Positions 1-8,201 of a stretch of DNA of 64,000 bases are shown piece after piece; within the stretch, counting starts at the first letter, position 1, and each line of letters opens with the position of its first letter. The notes beneath the pieces were generated by a model. It saw nothing but the letters and a program-made list of their open reading frames with translations. It made no database searches and was not told where the DNA came from. The position numbers and the translations under genes were made by a program. The stretch covers positions 1 to 64,000 of the forward strand of contig NZ_JBHJHP010000001.1 of the NCBI RefSeq assembly GCF_042219855.1. Direction: 5' to 3'. Source of the DNA: JBHJHP01 sp042219855 (GTDB lineage Bacteria > Bacteroidota > Bacteroidia > Bacteroidales > UBA5342).

Positions 1-182
1 TAATTTTAAGGCTACACTAAAAGTGCCAAAGCAGTGTATTGCATTAAGCCCTGTGGCATACCCTTAGCCTGTGATTACTGATTAGGATTTTAACCCGAGA
101 TTATACTATCGCGGAATACCATCGGGCCAGGTAGCACCGGTGATACTGTCCCGACCCTGCTTGCATCGGGATGGGAAAGTAG

Positions 183-200
183 TTCCGATAGCTATCGGAA
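183..200. repeat. Perfect 18-bp palindrome in repeat copy 1
   Basis: TTCCGATAGCTATCGGAA is its own reverse complement. The same palindrome recurs at 440-457 and 697-714 in copies 2 and 3. It could be a protein-binding site or an RNA stem; palindromes with this core are, from memory, common between genes in Bacteroidota. Confidence 0.85.
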
Positions 201-216
201 GCCGCCATTTTAAAGA

Positions 217-250
217 AAAGCCTCCCGGAGCAATCGGGGAGGCTTTTTTT
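217..250 (+). terminator. Intrinsic terminator in repeat copy 1
   Basis: GCCTCCC pairs with GGGAGGC around an eleven-base loop and is followed by seven T on the plus strand, the classical rho-independent form. No protein gene precedes it, so it would end a short non-coding transcript made from the repeat unit. Confidence 0.8.
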
Positions 251-257
251 ATGCCCA

Positions 258-514
258 TAATTTTACAGCTACACTAAAAGTACCGGATCAGTGTACTGCA
301 TTAAGCCCTGTGGCATACCTTCTGCCTGTGATTACTAATTAGGATTTTAAACATGGATTATACTATCCCGGATTACCATCGGGCCAGGTAGCGCCGGTGA
401 TACTGTCCCGACCCTGCTGGCATCGGGATGGGAAAGTAGTTCCGATAGCTATCGGAAGCCGCCATTTTAAAGAAAAGCCTCCCGGAGTAATCGGGGAGGC
501 TTTTTTTATGCCTG
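258..514. repeat. 257-bp tandem repeat, copy 2
   Basis: Second copy of the unit, with scattered single-base differences from copy 1 (for example ACAGCTACAC in place of AAGGCTACAC at its start). All structural elements are kept: the TCCCGA/TCGGGA inverted repeat, the palindrome at 440-457 and the terminal hairpin. Confidence 0.93.
474..507 (+). terminator. Intrinsic terminator in repeat copy 2
   Basis: Same hairpin as in copy 1, with loop GGAGTAATCGG, followed by seven T. Confidence 0.8.
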
Positions 515-771
515 TAATTTTAAGGCTACACTAAAAGTGCCAAACCAGTGTATTGCATTAAGCCCTGTATCATACCTTTAGCCTGTGATTAGTAATTAGG
601 ATTTTAAACATGGATTATACTATCGCGGAATACCATCGGGCCAGGTAGCGCCGGTGATACTGTCCCGACCCTGCTTGCATCGGGATGGGAAAGTAGTTCC
701 GATAGCTATCGGAAGCCGCCATTTTAAAGAAAAGCCTACCGGAGTAATCGGGGAGGCTTTTTTTATGCCTG
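515..771. repeat. 257-bp tandem repeat, copy 3
   Basis: Third full copy. It keeps the palindrome (697-714) and the terminal hairpin, although the left arm of the hairpin reads GCCTACC, which places one mismatch in the stem. Confidence 0.93.
731..764 (+). terminator. Intrinsic terminator in repeat copy 3
   Basis: GCCTACC faces GGGAGGC (one A-G mismatch) and is followed by seven T. Probably still functional, slightly weaker than the other two. Confidence 0.7.
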
Positions 772-944
772 TAATTTTAAGGCTACACACTAAAAGTGCC
801 AAACCAGTGTATTGCATTAAGCCCCGTGGCATACCTTCTGCCTGTGATTACTAATTAGGATTTTAAACATGGATATACTATCGCGGAATACCATCGGGCC
901 AGGTAGCCCCGGTGATACTGTCCCGACCCTGCTGGCATCGGGAT
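772..944. repeat. 257-bp tandem repeat, truncated copy 4
   Basis: Matches the first 172 or so bases of the unit, with a 2-base insertion (GCTACACACT) and a 2-base deletion (GGATATAC). Similarity stops abruptly after CATCGGGAT, so this copy lacks the palindrome and the terminator. The break at 944/945 is either a deletion end point or the true edge of the array. Confidence 0.9.
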
Positions 945-971
945 CACGATAATAATTGGAGACTCAGTTAT

Positions 972-1106
972 ATGCGAAAAACTTTGCTGTTAATTTTGGC
1001 CGTATTAATCAGGAATCGACATACGAATATACATTATTGTGTTTTATGGTTTAATTCTAAAAAAAAAAAACAGAATCCCCCCTGTATAAAACAGGAGGGA
1101 CTCTGA
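972..1106 (+). pseudogene. Short orphan ORF with signal-peptide-like start, possible gene remnant
   Basis: An ATG at 972 opens MRKTLLLILAVLI, which looks like the start of an exported protein, but the frame then turns into unlikely sequence and its end runs through the A-tract and hairpin that form the terminator of the protease gene on the other strand. It lies just after the truncated repeat copy. The simplest reading is the decayed 5' end of an exported protein gene, or chance. Confidence 0.2.
1059..1105 (-). terminator. Intrinsic terminator of the C10 protease gene
   Basis: Read on the minus strand, a stem of about 14 bp (CAGAGTCCCTCCTG with CAGGGGGGATTCTG, two mismatches) and a seven-base loop is followed by twelve T. 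It starts about 20 bases past the stop codon at 1127. Confidence 0.85.
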
Positions 1107-1126
1107 GGGTTATTCATGAGAAGAAG

Positions 1127-3694
1127 TTACTGTTTTACAACAGTACAAATATTTTTAATTCCGCTGTTTAAAGATGTTTTTACAATATATGTTCCTGATA
1201 GCCAATGAGATGTACTTAAGGCTTTGATGTTGCTTTTGCCAGTATAAATTAATAAACCGTTTGTATTATATATTTCAATACTTTCAATTTTATCAGAAGT
1301 ATCAAAATAGAGAACACTATTAAAAAGACTTGGATAAACCGAAATTCCTGACTTGTTTTTATTTGATTCTGTGGTTACTGTTCTTGAAATATAGATGGTC
1401 ATTGAGTAATCTGTGGTTAGTCCTGTAAAATATGGAAAAAGCTTAATCCATATAGTATCTCCTGGGTTTGCAGGATATGCAGATTGAGTTTGTTGGGTGA
1501 AAGCTGTTGTCCAGGCATTGCCATCGAATAGTTGAAGTGATATTGCCCCTTCGTTATATTGTGGATTATTGCTTCCTTCTTTATCTCGCTCTGAAGAGGT
1601 GTTGGTATAGATATTAATATTGTACCGATACGGGCCTTCTGGCAAATAAATTTTGAAATAATCAACATCGCTGTCTGTATGAATACTTAAACTGTCAAAG
1701 ATTTTATAAAAATAGTTTGAGTTTATTTCAACAGGGAGTTGTTGTGAAACCTCAATCGAGTCATTATTTTCAAACCGGTCACCTTTAGGAGGTTCGGGTA
1801 ATATAATAAGAGAAATGGGGTTTTGATATAAGCCCGGATTAATACGGTACTCATTTACAGTTCCAACAGGACATTCAAATACACTGATAAAATATTTACC
1901 CGGAGACAATTTTACGGAATCCAGCTTTAGTGTCAGATTAATGGAAGAATCAGGCTTGATTTCAATAAATTTGCTGGAATCAATTACACTGATGAAATTG
2001 CCCCAATTATTAAAAACCTTAATCTTTAACTTTCCCAAAAATGTTTTTTCAGATTTATTCAAAGCATGTATGAAGATGCCAAGACTGTCATTTTGGACTG
2101 GTGCAAAAGGGGTTAATTGCAAAGAATCCTTGAGAATAAGTGATGAAATGCTATCAGATTCAATTACAGTTATTTCTTTGAAATTCATGAATTCACTGTC
2201 TTTAAAAGGCATCCAGTTTGTTCTGTCTGTTTTGTAGAACACCCCTAGCAGATAATTTCCACCTGGTACACTTAGGTAACTGTTATTAAAAACCAGCCCG
2301 TCTCCCAGTGAATCACCTGCATTAATTGTCTTATTCCACTGATAACCGGAATATTGTATCATAGCAGAATCTTTATCGAACAGGAAAGCAGCGATGTCCC
2401 CGTTAAAATTATCCGGCCCGTTATTTATCGCATTAAATGTAATGTTGTATGGACTATTCATATATAATGTATCGCTGGAGAATTCTATTCCATGGCACAT
2501 AGCCAGGTTATATTCTTCACTATTTAATGGCGGTTGAACACCAAATACAGCATGTTGATAATAGTTAAATCCAGCAGGATAAGCTCCTGGATTCAGTGCT
2601 GTTAATTCAAAATAGCCATCATTAAGGCCACCCCAGCCCCAGTTTATATGAAACTTATCACCATCATTATTTGAATATCCGTCAATGATAAATGCATGTC
2701 CACTTGAACTTCCAAATCCGGCATAAAGCAATGGTCTGTCATTATTGAGTTCATTACAGACACTATCCACCCAGTCCTGGTAGGTGAAATTGTGCATGTG
2801 CATTATGCGAAGATCCTGTTCATATCCGAAATAGTTTCTCAATGCATTCGCGAGTCGGTTCATCGTAGAACCACTTGCTGTAATGCCGTAATTCATGCTT
2901 ACACTTACCCCACAGTCATACATAAGTTTGGCGACCGCTTCAACTTCTGAAGCACTGCTTGTAGCATTTAAATTTTGAGGCATTTCGGACCATTCATAGG
3001 TCTGGTTGGCAAAAATCACACTTTGCTGGCCAAAATTATTTGCGATATAATCGTAGAAGGATTGACCGTGTTCCGGATAGTTGTGAAATTTCATGATCTG
3101 GGCCATTGCCGTGGCTACACAACCGGTTACTGCTCTTTGTCCTAATTCATTTTCTGGACATAAATTATTGTAATAGGGGCTCTGACTCCACTTTGTATCA
3201 ATCATCGGGACTACATCAGGATATACAACTCCACTTTTTGTATTCACAGAACTATTTAATAACCGATCCCACTCATTTTTTATATCAGCGACAGCATTGT
3301 GTTTAGAGGCAAAATCAATTTCTTCTTTATATTGTTCCAGTAATTCAATCATTGCATCAGGTATATGTTCCGGATCAATTTTGGAATTGAACGAATATCC
3401 CAGTACCGGTTTAGTGCTGTTACTGCCACTTATAATGATGAAGCCGGAACCATCATTTATATCATATGTGTAAAATGGAGGAGAAGTTGTTGCTGACTTT
3501 GTAACATATGATTCTTTTGCTGTTCCTATATCTACAGGTTTTAATTTATAAGCCTCAGAACTTTTAAACCCTATGTCAGTACTATGTATCTCAAGATAGT
3601 TCCGGGCTGCAGATAACGCAGTTTCAGGAGTAACATTTCTTGCCATACTATGAGAGGTCAACAAAACAAGCAGATAGAGTAAGTATTTATACAT
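1127..3694 (-). CDS. C10 family (streptopain-like) cysteine protease with T9SS sorting domain
   Basis: Predicted secreted papain-fold endopeptidase of 855 residues. A short signal peptide (residues 1-18) is followed by a Spi-type prodomain (about 20-140) and the C10 catalytic domain (about 160-375). The nucleophile is Cys192 in TGCVATAMAQ, the catalytic His is His333 in SGHAFIIDGY, and the INWGWGG segment (350-356) carries the Asn/Trp that complete the site. The middle 400 residues look like beta-sandwich repeats. The last 75 residues (VYPSLFNSVLYF..., GTYIVK) match a type A T9SS sorting domain, so the protein is expected to cross the outer membrane and be cut and anchored or released. It is a single-gene unit with its own terminator. 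Likely a nutritional or host/prey-protein-degrading enzyme; substrates cannot be read from the sequence. Confidence 0.93.
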   Translation of the reverse strand: MYKYLLYLLVLLTSHSMARNVTPETALSAARNYLEIHSTDIGFKSSEAYKLKPVDIGTAKESYVTKSATTSPPFYTYDINDGSGFIIISGSNSTKPVLGYSFNSKIDPEHIPDAMIELLEQYKEEIDFASKHNAVADIKNEWDRLLNSSVNTKSGVVYPDVVPMIDTKWSQSPYYNNLCPENELGQRAVTGCVATAMAQIMKFHNYPEHGQSFYDYIANNFGQQSVIFANQTYEWSEMPQNLNATSSASEVEAVAKLMYDCGVSVSMNYGITASGSTMNRLANALRNYFGYEQDLRIMHMHNFTYQDWVDSVCNELNNDRPLLYAGFGSSSGHAFIIDGYSNNDGDKFHINWGWGGLNDGYFELTALNPGAYPAGFNYYQHAVFGVQPPLNSEEYNLAMCHGIEFSSDTLYMNSPYNITFNAINNGPDNFNGDIAAFLFDKDSAMIQYSGYQWNKTINAGDSLGDGLVFNNSYLSVPGGNYLLGVFYKTDRTNWMPFKDSEFMNFKEITVIESDSISSLILKDSLQLTPFAPVQNDSLGIFIHALNKSEKTFLGKLKIKVFNNWGNFISVIDSSKFIEIKPDSSINLTLKLDSVKLSPGKYFISVFECPVGTVNEYRINPGLYQNPISLIILPEPPKGDRFENNDSIEVSQQLPVEINSNYFYKIFDSLSIHTDSDVDYFKIYLPEGPYRYNINIYTNTSSERDKEGSNNPQYNEGAISLQLFDGNAWTTAFTQQTQSAYPANPGDTIWIKLFPYFTGLTTDYSMTIYISRTVTTESNKNKSGISVYPSLFNSVLYFDTSDKIESIEIYNTNGLLIYTGKSNIKALSTSHWLSGTYIVKTSLNSGIKNICTVVKQ

Positions 3695-3772
3695 AAAGAT
3701 AAATTATCATTAAAATAACAATTATTTCATTAATGACAGTGTGGCTCTAAAAACTACTTACTATATTAAAAT

Positions 3773-3800
3773 AAAAAAGCCCATGCAAAATTGCACGGGC
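3773..3800 (-). terminator. Intrinsic terminator of the sigma factor gene
   Basis: Minus-strand hairpin GCCCGTGCAA/TTGCATGGGC followed by six T, 27 bases past the sigma factor stop codon. Confidence 0.85.
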
Positions 3801-3827
3801 CGGATTATAGTCTAAGAACAAAAATTA

Positions 3828-4331
3828 TTATCTGTAATCTTTAAGCTGATTCATCAATCTCTTTCTTGCAAAAAATATTCTGCTTTTTACAGTACCGATG
3901 GGTAATTCCATGTCGTCTGCAATTTCTTTATATTTAAAACCTGCAACATGCATCGAGAATGGTTTTTTATACTCTTCAGGAAAACTGTTCAGTACTTTGT
4001 TAATTTCGTTTAATGAATAAGCGCCGTCGGGTGTTTGAAATCCTGAATCCTGTGGTAAATTGAGATGATATAAATCCTCTGTTTTGTCAATCAAAGTTTG
4101 ACTGTTGATAAATTTCCTGTAATTATTGATAAAGATGTTTCTCATAATTGTAAACATCCAACCTTTAAAATTGACATTATCAACGAACTTATCTTTATTG
4201 CGAAGTGCTTTTAAAGTTGTTTCCTGCAGAAGATCCTGTGCATCTTCCACGTTTGCAGTTAAACTTAAAGCAAATGTGTATAATTTGCTTTGAAGACCCA
4301 GTACTTTATCCTGAAATTGAAGTGTTGTCAT
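3828..4331 (-). CDS. ECF-type RNA polymerase sigma factor
   Basis: Sigma-70 family protein of 167 residues made only of regions 2 and 4. Region 2 (about residues 8-75) contains DAQDLLQETTLKALRN and GWMFTIMRNIFINNYRK, the core-binding and -10-recognition segments. Region 4 (about 110-165) contains the helix-turn-helix YKEIADDMELPIGTVKSRIF. An in-frame ATG further upstream (4394) would add 21 residues, but a good -7 element lies at 4381-4388, downstream of that codon, so the ATG at 4331 is chosen. No anti-sigma gene is adjacent, which is unusual for ECF factors but common for general Bacteroidota ones. Target genes unknown. Confidence 0.9.
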   Translation of the reverse strand: MTTLQFQDKVLGLQSKLYTFALSLTANVEDAQDLLQETTLKALRNKDKFVDNVNFKGWMFTIMRNIFINNYRKFINSQTLIDKTEDLYHLNLPQDSGFQTPDGAYSLNEINKVLNSFPEEYKKPFSMHVAGFKYKEIADDMELPIGTVKSRIFFARKRLMNQLKDYR

Positions 4332-4380
4332 GTCTTTAATTTTTTTTGGTTTAACTATACTTATTTTGGTTTTGCTGTAA

Positions 4381-4413
4381 CAAATATAATGCATTATTTA
4401 GATAAAGTCCAAA
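4381..4413 (-). promoter_or_regulatory. Bacteroidota-type promoter of the sigma factor gene
   Basis: On the minus strand TTTG (4410-4413) is followed after 21 bases by TATATTTG (4381-4388), matching the TTTG/TAnnTTTG consensus. The inferred transcript would start near 4374 and reach the ATG at 4331. Confidence 0.6.
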
Positions 4414-4608
4414 TAAAGATATGTGGAAATATTTCTTTAATGTAGAATACGTCTAAATAGACATAGTTGTAAATGTTTGAATGAGTGAATATTGAAGTTC
4501 GGAAAATTATGTTTGTCTAAATAAAAAATTGTCATATTTTTAATAAATTTTTGTTCTGTTAAGATTTTAGATGAACAAAGTATATAGCCTGTTTTACATA
4601 TGAATGAT

Positions 4609-4616
4609 TATATTTG
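4609..4616 (+). promoter_or_regulatory. -7 promoter element upstream of the NfeD gene
   Basis: TATATTTG fits the TAnnTTTG element; no clear TTTG lies about 20 bases upstream. It sits inside the 5' extension of the open frame and therefore supports the ATG at 4651. Confidence 0.4.
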
Positions 4617-4650
4617 TAAGGAACATGATGTATTAGATAAATATTTGAAA

Positions 4651-6042
4651 ATGAAAAGAATATTAGTCCTTTTGCCTGCTCTGCTCTGCATTATAATGTG
4701 TGGTTATGCACAAGCTGACAGTTTGAAAAATACTGTGTATGTTATTGATATAAAGCAGGAAATTAACAGTACATCGTGGATTCATGTAGATGAAGGTTTC
4801 AGGGAGGCAAAATCACTGAATGCAAAGGCAGTATATATTCACATGAATACATATGGTGGAATGGTGATCTACGCTGATTCCATCAGAACTAAAATATTGA
4901 ATTCAAAAATTCCGGTATATGTTTTTATTGACAATAATGCCGCATCAGCGGGTGCACTGATTTCTGTTGCCTGTGATAGCATTTACATGCGTCCGGGAGC
5001 AAACATAGGAGCTGCAACTGTGGTAAACCAGACAGGCGAGAAATTACCGGATAAATATCAGAGCTATATGAGAGCTACTATCCGTTCAACTGCAGAAGCG
5101 CATGGGAAAGATACTGTAATAGTAGGAAATGATACTGTAATTAAGTGGTTTCGCGATCCACGTATCGCCGAAGCAATGGTCGATGAATCCATTTATATCC
5201 CGGGTATTATCGATACAGGTAAGGTGTTGACATTCACAGCACAGGAGGCCCTCGATCATGGTTATTGTGAAGGGATATTTGAAAATCTCGGGCAGGTTAT
5301 ACAGGAAACCGGAAATAAATCTGCAGAAGTAGTAAAGTTTACACCGAGTTTTTATGATGGACTGAAGGGCATACTAACCAGTCCGGTATTGCATGGAATA
5401 TTAGTGATGCTTATTATTGGTGGTATTTATTTTGAACTTCAGTCCCCTGGTATCGGCTTCCCTCTGGCAATTGCAGTACTTGCAGCAATACTTTATTTTG
5501 CTCCATTATATATTGATGGGCTGGCTGCCAACTGGGAAATTCTGATTTTTATTATCGGTTTAATTTTGGTAGCTCTGGAAATATTTGTAATTCCAGGATT
5601 CGGGGTTGCAGGCATTTCAGGTATATTGCTTGTTATTCTGGGGCTGTCATTAAGTTTAGTCGGTAACAGGAATTTCGATTTTCAAGGAGTCGATGTGTCA
5701 GGTATGGTTCGGGCACTGTTGGTTGTCGTTATGGGGATGTTTATGGGTCTTTTAGGCTCAGTCTGGTTAACTAAAAAGTTCTGGGGAAGAGGCAGACTTG
5801 CAAAATTATCGCTTCAGAGTTCTGAGAATGCAGAACTTGGTTTTGTGAGCTTTGATCCGGAGCTAAAGAAACTGGTGGGTAAAACCGGTGTGGCTACAAC
5901 CGTACTTCGTCCATCGGGCAGGGTAATCATTAACGATGAATATTACGATGCAAAATCTGAAGATGGTTTTATAGAAAAAGGTGCAGCAATAAGAGTGATA
6001 GCACAGGAAAGTGGCCAGGTATATGTAGTAAAAACCGAATGA
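4651..6042 (+). CDS. NfeD family membrane serine protease (ClpP class)
   Basis: Full-length NfeD1-type protein of 463 residues. A signal peptide (MKRILVLLPALLCIIMCGYAQA) precedes a ClpP/crotonase-fold protease domain (about 25-220). The expected Ser/Lys dyad is visible: Ser100 in NNAASAGAL and Lys135 in LPDKYQSYMRA, close to positions 97 and 138 of the archaeal PH1510 protease. Four or more membrane helices follow (about 240-375), then a C-terminal OB-fold NfeD domain (about 395-463, LVGKTGVATT...GRVIIN). Family members act on membrane proteins with SPFH/flotillin partners; no such partner gene is next to it here. An upstream in-frame ATG at 4600 is rejected because a -7 element overlaps it. 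Confidence 0.92.
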   Translation: MKRILVLLPALLCIIMCGYAQADSLKNTVYVIDIKQEINSTSWIHVDEGFREAKSLNAKAVYIHMNTYGGMVIYADSIRTKILNSKIPVYVFIDNNAASAGALISVACDSIYMRPGANIGAATVVNQTGEKLPDKYQSYMRATIRSTAEAHGKDTVIVGNDTVIKWFRDPRIAEAMVDESIYIPGIIDTGKVLTFTAQEALDHGYCEGIFENLGQVIQETGNKSAEVVKFTPSFYDGLKGILTSPVLHGILVMLIIGGIYFELQSPGIGFPLAIAVLAAILYFAPLYIDGLAANWEILIFIIGLILVALEIFVIPGFGVAGISGILLVILGLSLSLVGNRNFDFQGVDVSGMVRALLVVVMGMFMGLLGSVWLTKKFWGRGRLAKLSLQSSENAELGFVSFDPELKKLVGKTGVATTVLRPSGRVIINDEYYDAKSEDGFIEKGAAIRVIAQESGQVYVVKTE

Positions 6043-6048
6043 ACCAGG

Positions 6049-6396
6049 TTAATTGTTATTCTTTTTAATGAATGCTAAAATGGCTGAACTTAAGAGGAGC
6101 AATATTCCGGGGTACCAAAGAGAAGCATTAAAACTAATCATTACTCCAACAAGCGAAAGTACATATCCAAGGAAGAACAAAATGAAATAAGGTGCAACAT
6201 TTTTGAATATAATTCCTTTTTTTATTTTTATAGTCAGACCATTAAAAAGTAATACTGAACCTGTAATTAATTTAGATACTGCCCACCAGATATCATTTTT
6301 GCTTCTGAGTTCAATGAGTCCGGAAATGATATATGCAAAAGCAGTGATCACAATAACCATGATCCAGGTACTACGAATATTTTTATTATAATCCAT
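6049..6396 (-). CDS. Small four-helix membrane protein, function unknown
   Basis: Protein of 115 residues with four predicted membrane helices (about 9-27, 38-55, 65-87 and 91-108) and a lysine/asparagine tail (FIKKNNN). No family recognised. It converges on the NfeD gene with only 6 bases between the stops. An alternative start five codons upstream exists; MDYNKNIRS is preferred because a short charged segment then precedes the first helix. Confidence 0.7.
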   Translation of the reverse strand: MDYNKNIRSTWIMVIVITAFAYIISGLIELRSKNDIWWAVSKLITGSVLLFNGLTIKIKKGIIFKNVAPYFILFFLGYVLSLVGVMISFNASLWYPGILLLLSSAILAFIKKNNN

Positions 6397-6543
6397 TCGC
6401 TTTTTTTGCAAGTATAACTTTTTATTTGAAAACCTTAAACTTGTTTTACTTCCAAATATTTACATTTATCGATAAGACAGATGTGTTGATCGAAAAAAAT
6501 AGATACAAATGGTTTCAATGGTTACATTTGGATAAAAAAGATT

Positions 6544-7167
6544 ATGAAACCAAAAAGAAGCAAATACAACGTTTTAGCCGGTTTACTTTTCTTTATTATT
6601 ATTCCGGGATGTGTAGTCATATCATTTTATCCGTTATATGAAGAAAAAGATTTATTTGCGAATGATTTGTTACTTGGAAAATGGTATGGTGACGATTCAA
6701 CAGTATGGATATTTAACTATCCCACCGTGAAAAAGAATGGAATAAAAATCGATGACAGTACCGGGTATGTCATGCAAATAGTCACTGCAGATGGAGAAAC
6801 TGAAAAATCTACTTTAGCAGTGCATGTAATTAAACTCGATAACCGCTATTATCTTGATTTTTATCTTGATAATTACGCACCGACAAAGGGGGACAGAGGT
6901 GATTTTGTTTTATTCGACCTGCACATGATGCCGGTTCATACCTTTGCCAGACTGGATTACTGGAACGATAGTGTTGAAATAAGTTGGTTTGATCCTGATT
7001 GGCTGGATCAGCAAATAAGAGAAAATAGGGTGAGGATTCGTCACGAGAAAAACGAATCAAACACCTTGTTAACGGCGAGACCACATGAATTACAGGAGTT
7101 TGTCAGGAAATACGGACACTTGGATGATGCTTACAGCATGGATCAGAAACTGATAAAAATAAAATAG
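6544..7167 (+). CDS. Predicted lipoprotein, first gene of a two-component operon
   Basis: A 207-residue protein with a lipobox at about residues 20-23 (IPGC) after a hydrophobic helix, so it should be lipid-anchored in the envelope. The mature part begins GKWYGDDS and contains YYLDFYLDN, HTFARLDYW and WFDPDWL, suggesting a compact beta-rich, lipocalin-like fold, but I recognise no named family. It ends 2 bases before the TTG start of the histidine kinase, so all three genes are probably co-transcribed. It may be the envelope target or signal-sensing partner of that system. A -7 like TACATTTG lies at 6523-6530. Confidence 0.75.
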   Translation: MKPKRSKYNVLAGLLFFIIIPGCVVISFYPLYEEKDLFANDLLLGKWYGDDSTVWIFNYPTVKKNGIKIDDSTGYVMQIVTADGETEKSTLAVHVIKLDNRYYLDFYLDNYAPTKGDRGDFVLFDLHMMPVHTFARLDYWNDSVEISWFDPDWLDQQIRENRVRIRHEKNESNTLLTARPHELQEFVRKYGHLDDAYSMDQKLIKIK

Positions 7168-7169
7168 AT

Positions 7170-8201
7170 TTGAAGACTGATAACATATTCCGTTCTCTGT
7201 TTAAACTAAGGTTGCTTCAGCATTTTGCTTTCTGGCTGACATCAATTATTGTGTTGACTTATCTGTTTAAGGTATCGGCTCAGCCAGCGAAGATTGATGT
7301 TATATTTGCACTTATATTTCATATTCCACTATGGATTACTGTATACCTGAATCTTTACATTCTGATTCCCTGGTTATTACGCAGGAATAGATATACGGGT
7401 TATGGATTGGGTGTAATCGTTTTGGCTTCAGGAATGGCCTTCTTCTATCAGTTCTTATTTAACCATTTAATTGATCATATATTAAAAGGTTACTTCTTTA
7501 TATCTTACTTTGAATATCGTGATTATATCCTATTCCTTGCAGGATACATTCTTATTACCACCCTTATAAAACTTGCCAGGGGGTGGTTTCACTTATCAGA
7601 AATTGAATCCGAGAAAAGGAACATGGAGTTACAGCTGATTAAGTCACAGGTGAATCCCCATTTTTTATTTAATACATTAAATACATTGTATAGTGAAGCA
7701 CTGAATAAGGATGAAACACTGCCCGCTTCAATCTTAAATCTGTCTGATATGCTAAGATACAGTCTTTATGAATCCGGAAAGCCGTTTGTTAGTGCCGCGA
7801 AGGAAGCGGACTTTATAAGTGCATATTTTAAACTTCAGGAAAAACGTTTTAATAATAATAACAGCAATATTGATTTGAGAATAGTGGGTAAATTCGATGA
7901 AATGTATATCCCTCCATTAGTCTTATTACCTTTTGTAGAGAATTGCTTTAAACATTTGTCGGTCAATGAAAAGGGGAGCTTTTTTATTCACATCATTATC
8001 AGGCGACACAAAAACGCGCTTGAATTTGTGGCAGAAAATTCTTTTAATGAAGAGGAGAGGAGATTTAGTAAGGGTGGGCTTGGCGTTGACAATGCACTAA
8101 GGCGATTGGATTTACTCTACAAAAAAAATAGTTATAACTTTGAAAAATACGAAACACAATCTGTATATCGGGTAAGATTAGTACTTAAATCACAGAAGTA
8201 A
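7170..8201 (+). CDS. LytS/YehU-type sensor histidine kinase
   Basis: A 343-residue inner-membrane kinase. Four membrane helices fill residues 15-135; the His_kinase domain follows, with the phosphoacceptor His164 in QVNPHFLFNTL. The ATP-binding N box is LLPFVENCFKH and the glycine box is KGGLGVDNALRRLD. It uses a TTG start, since no ATG occurs before about residue 89, and that start is 2 bases after the lipoprotein stop. The stop overlaps the ATG of the response regulator (TAATG). It has no periplasmic sensor domain of note, so sensing is probably through the membrane or through the co-encoded lipoprotein. Confidence 0.9.
   Translation: MKTDNIFRSLFKLRLLQHFAFWLTSIIVLTYLFKVSAQPAKIDVIFALIFHIPLWITVYLNLYILIPWLLRRNRYTGYGLGVIVLASGMAFFYQFLFNHLIDHILKGYFFISYFEYRDYILFLAGYILITTLIKLARGWFHLSEIESEKRNMELQLIKSQVNPHFLFNTLNTLYSEALNKDETLPASILNLSDMLRYSLYESGKPFVSAAKEADFISAYFKLQEKRFNNNNSNIDLRIVGKFDEMYIPPLVLLPFVENCFKHLSVNEKGSFFIHIIIRRHKNALEFVAENSFNEEERRFSKGGLGVDNALRRLDLLYKKNSYNFEKYETQSVYRVRLVLKSQK

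Larger units (their letters stand above)
1..257. repeat. 257-bp tandem repeat, copy 1
   Basis: First of four direct copies of a non-coding unit; each copy starts at TAATTTTA followed by GCTACAC and the period is exactly 257 bases for the full copies. The unit holds an inverted repeat of the TCCCGA/TCGGGA type, an 18-base perfect palindrome centred on GATAGCTATC, and ends in a GC-rich hairpin plus seven T. No convincing reading frame is conserved. Copy 1 may be cut by the window start, so the array could extend further upstream. Confidence 0.93.

Noticed and set aside
620..854. Open frames of about 66-70 codons on both strands within repeat copies 3 and 4
   Set aside because: They cross the terminator hairpin and the junction between copies, are not preserved in copies 1 and 2, and have no coding character.
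1..944. CRISPR array
   Set aside because: The repeats are 257 bases long and directly adjoining, with no short repeats separated by unique spacers, and no cas genes are present.
1..944. Insertion sequence or transposon ends
   Set aside because: No transposase gene, no terminal inverted repeats bounding the array and no target-site duplication were seen.
4332..4394. Longer N-terminus for the first sigma factor
   Set aside because: The promoter -7 element lies inside it, and the extra 21 residues do not resemble sigma region 2.
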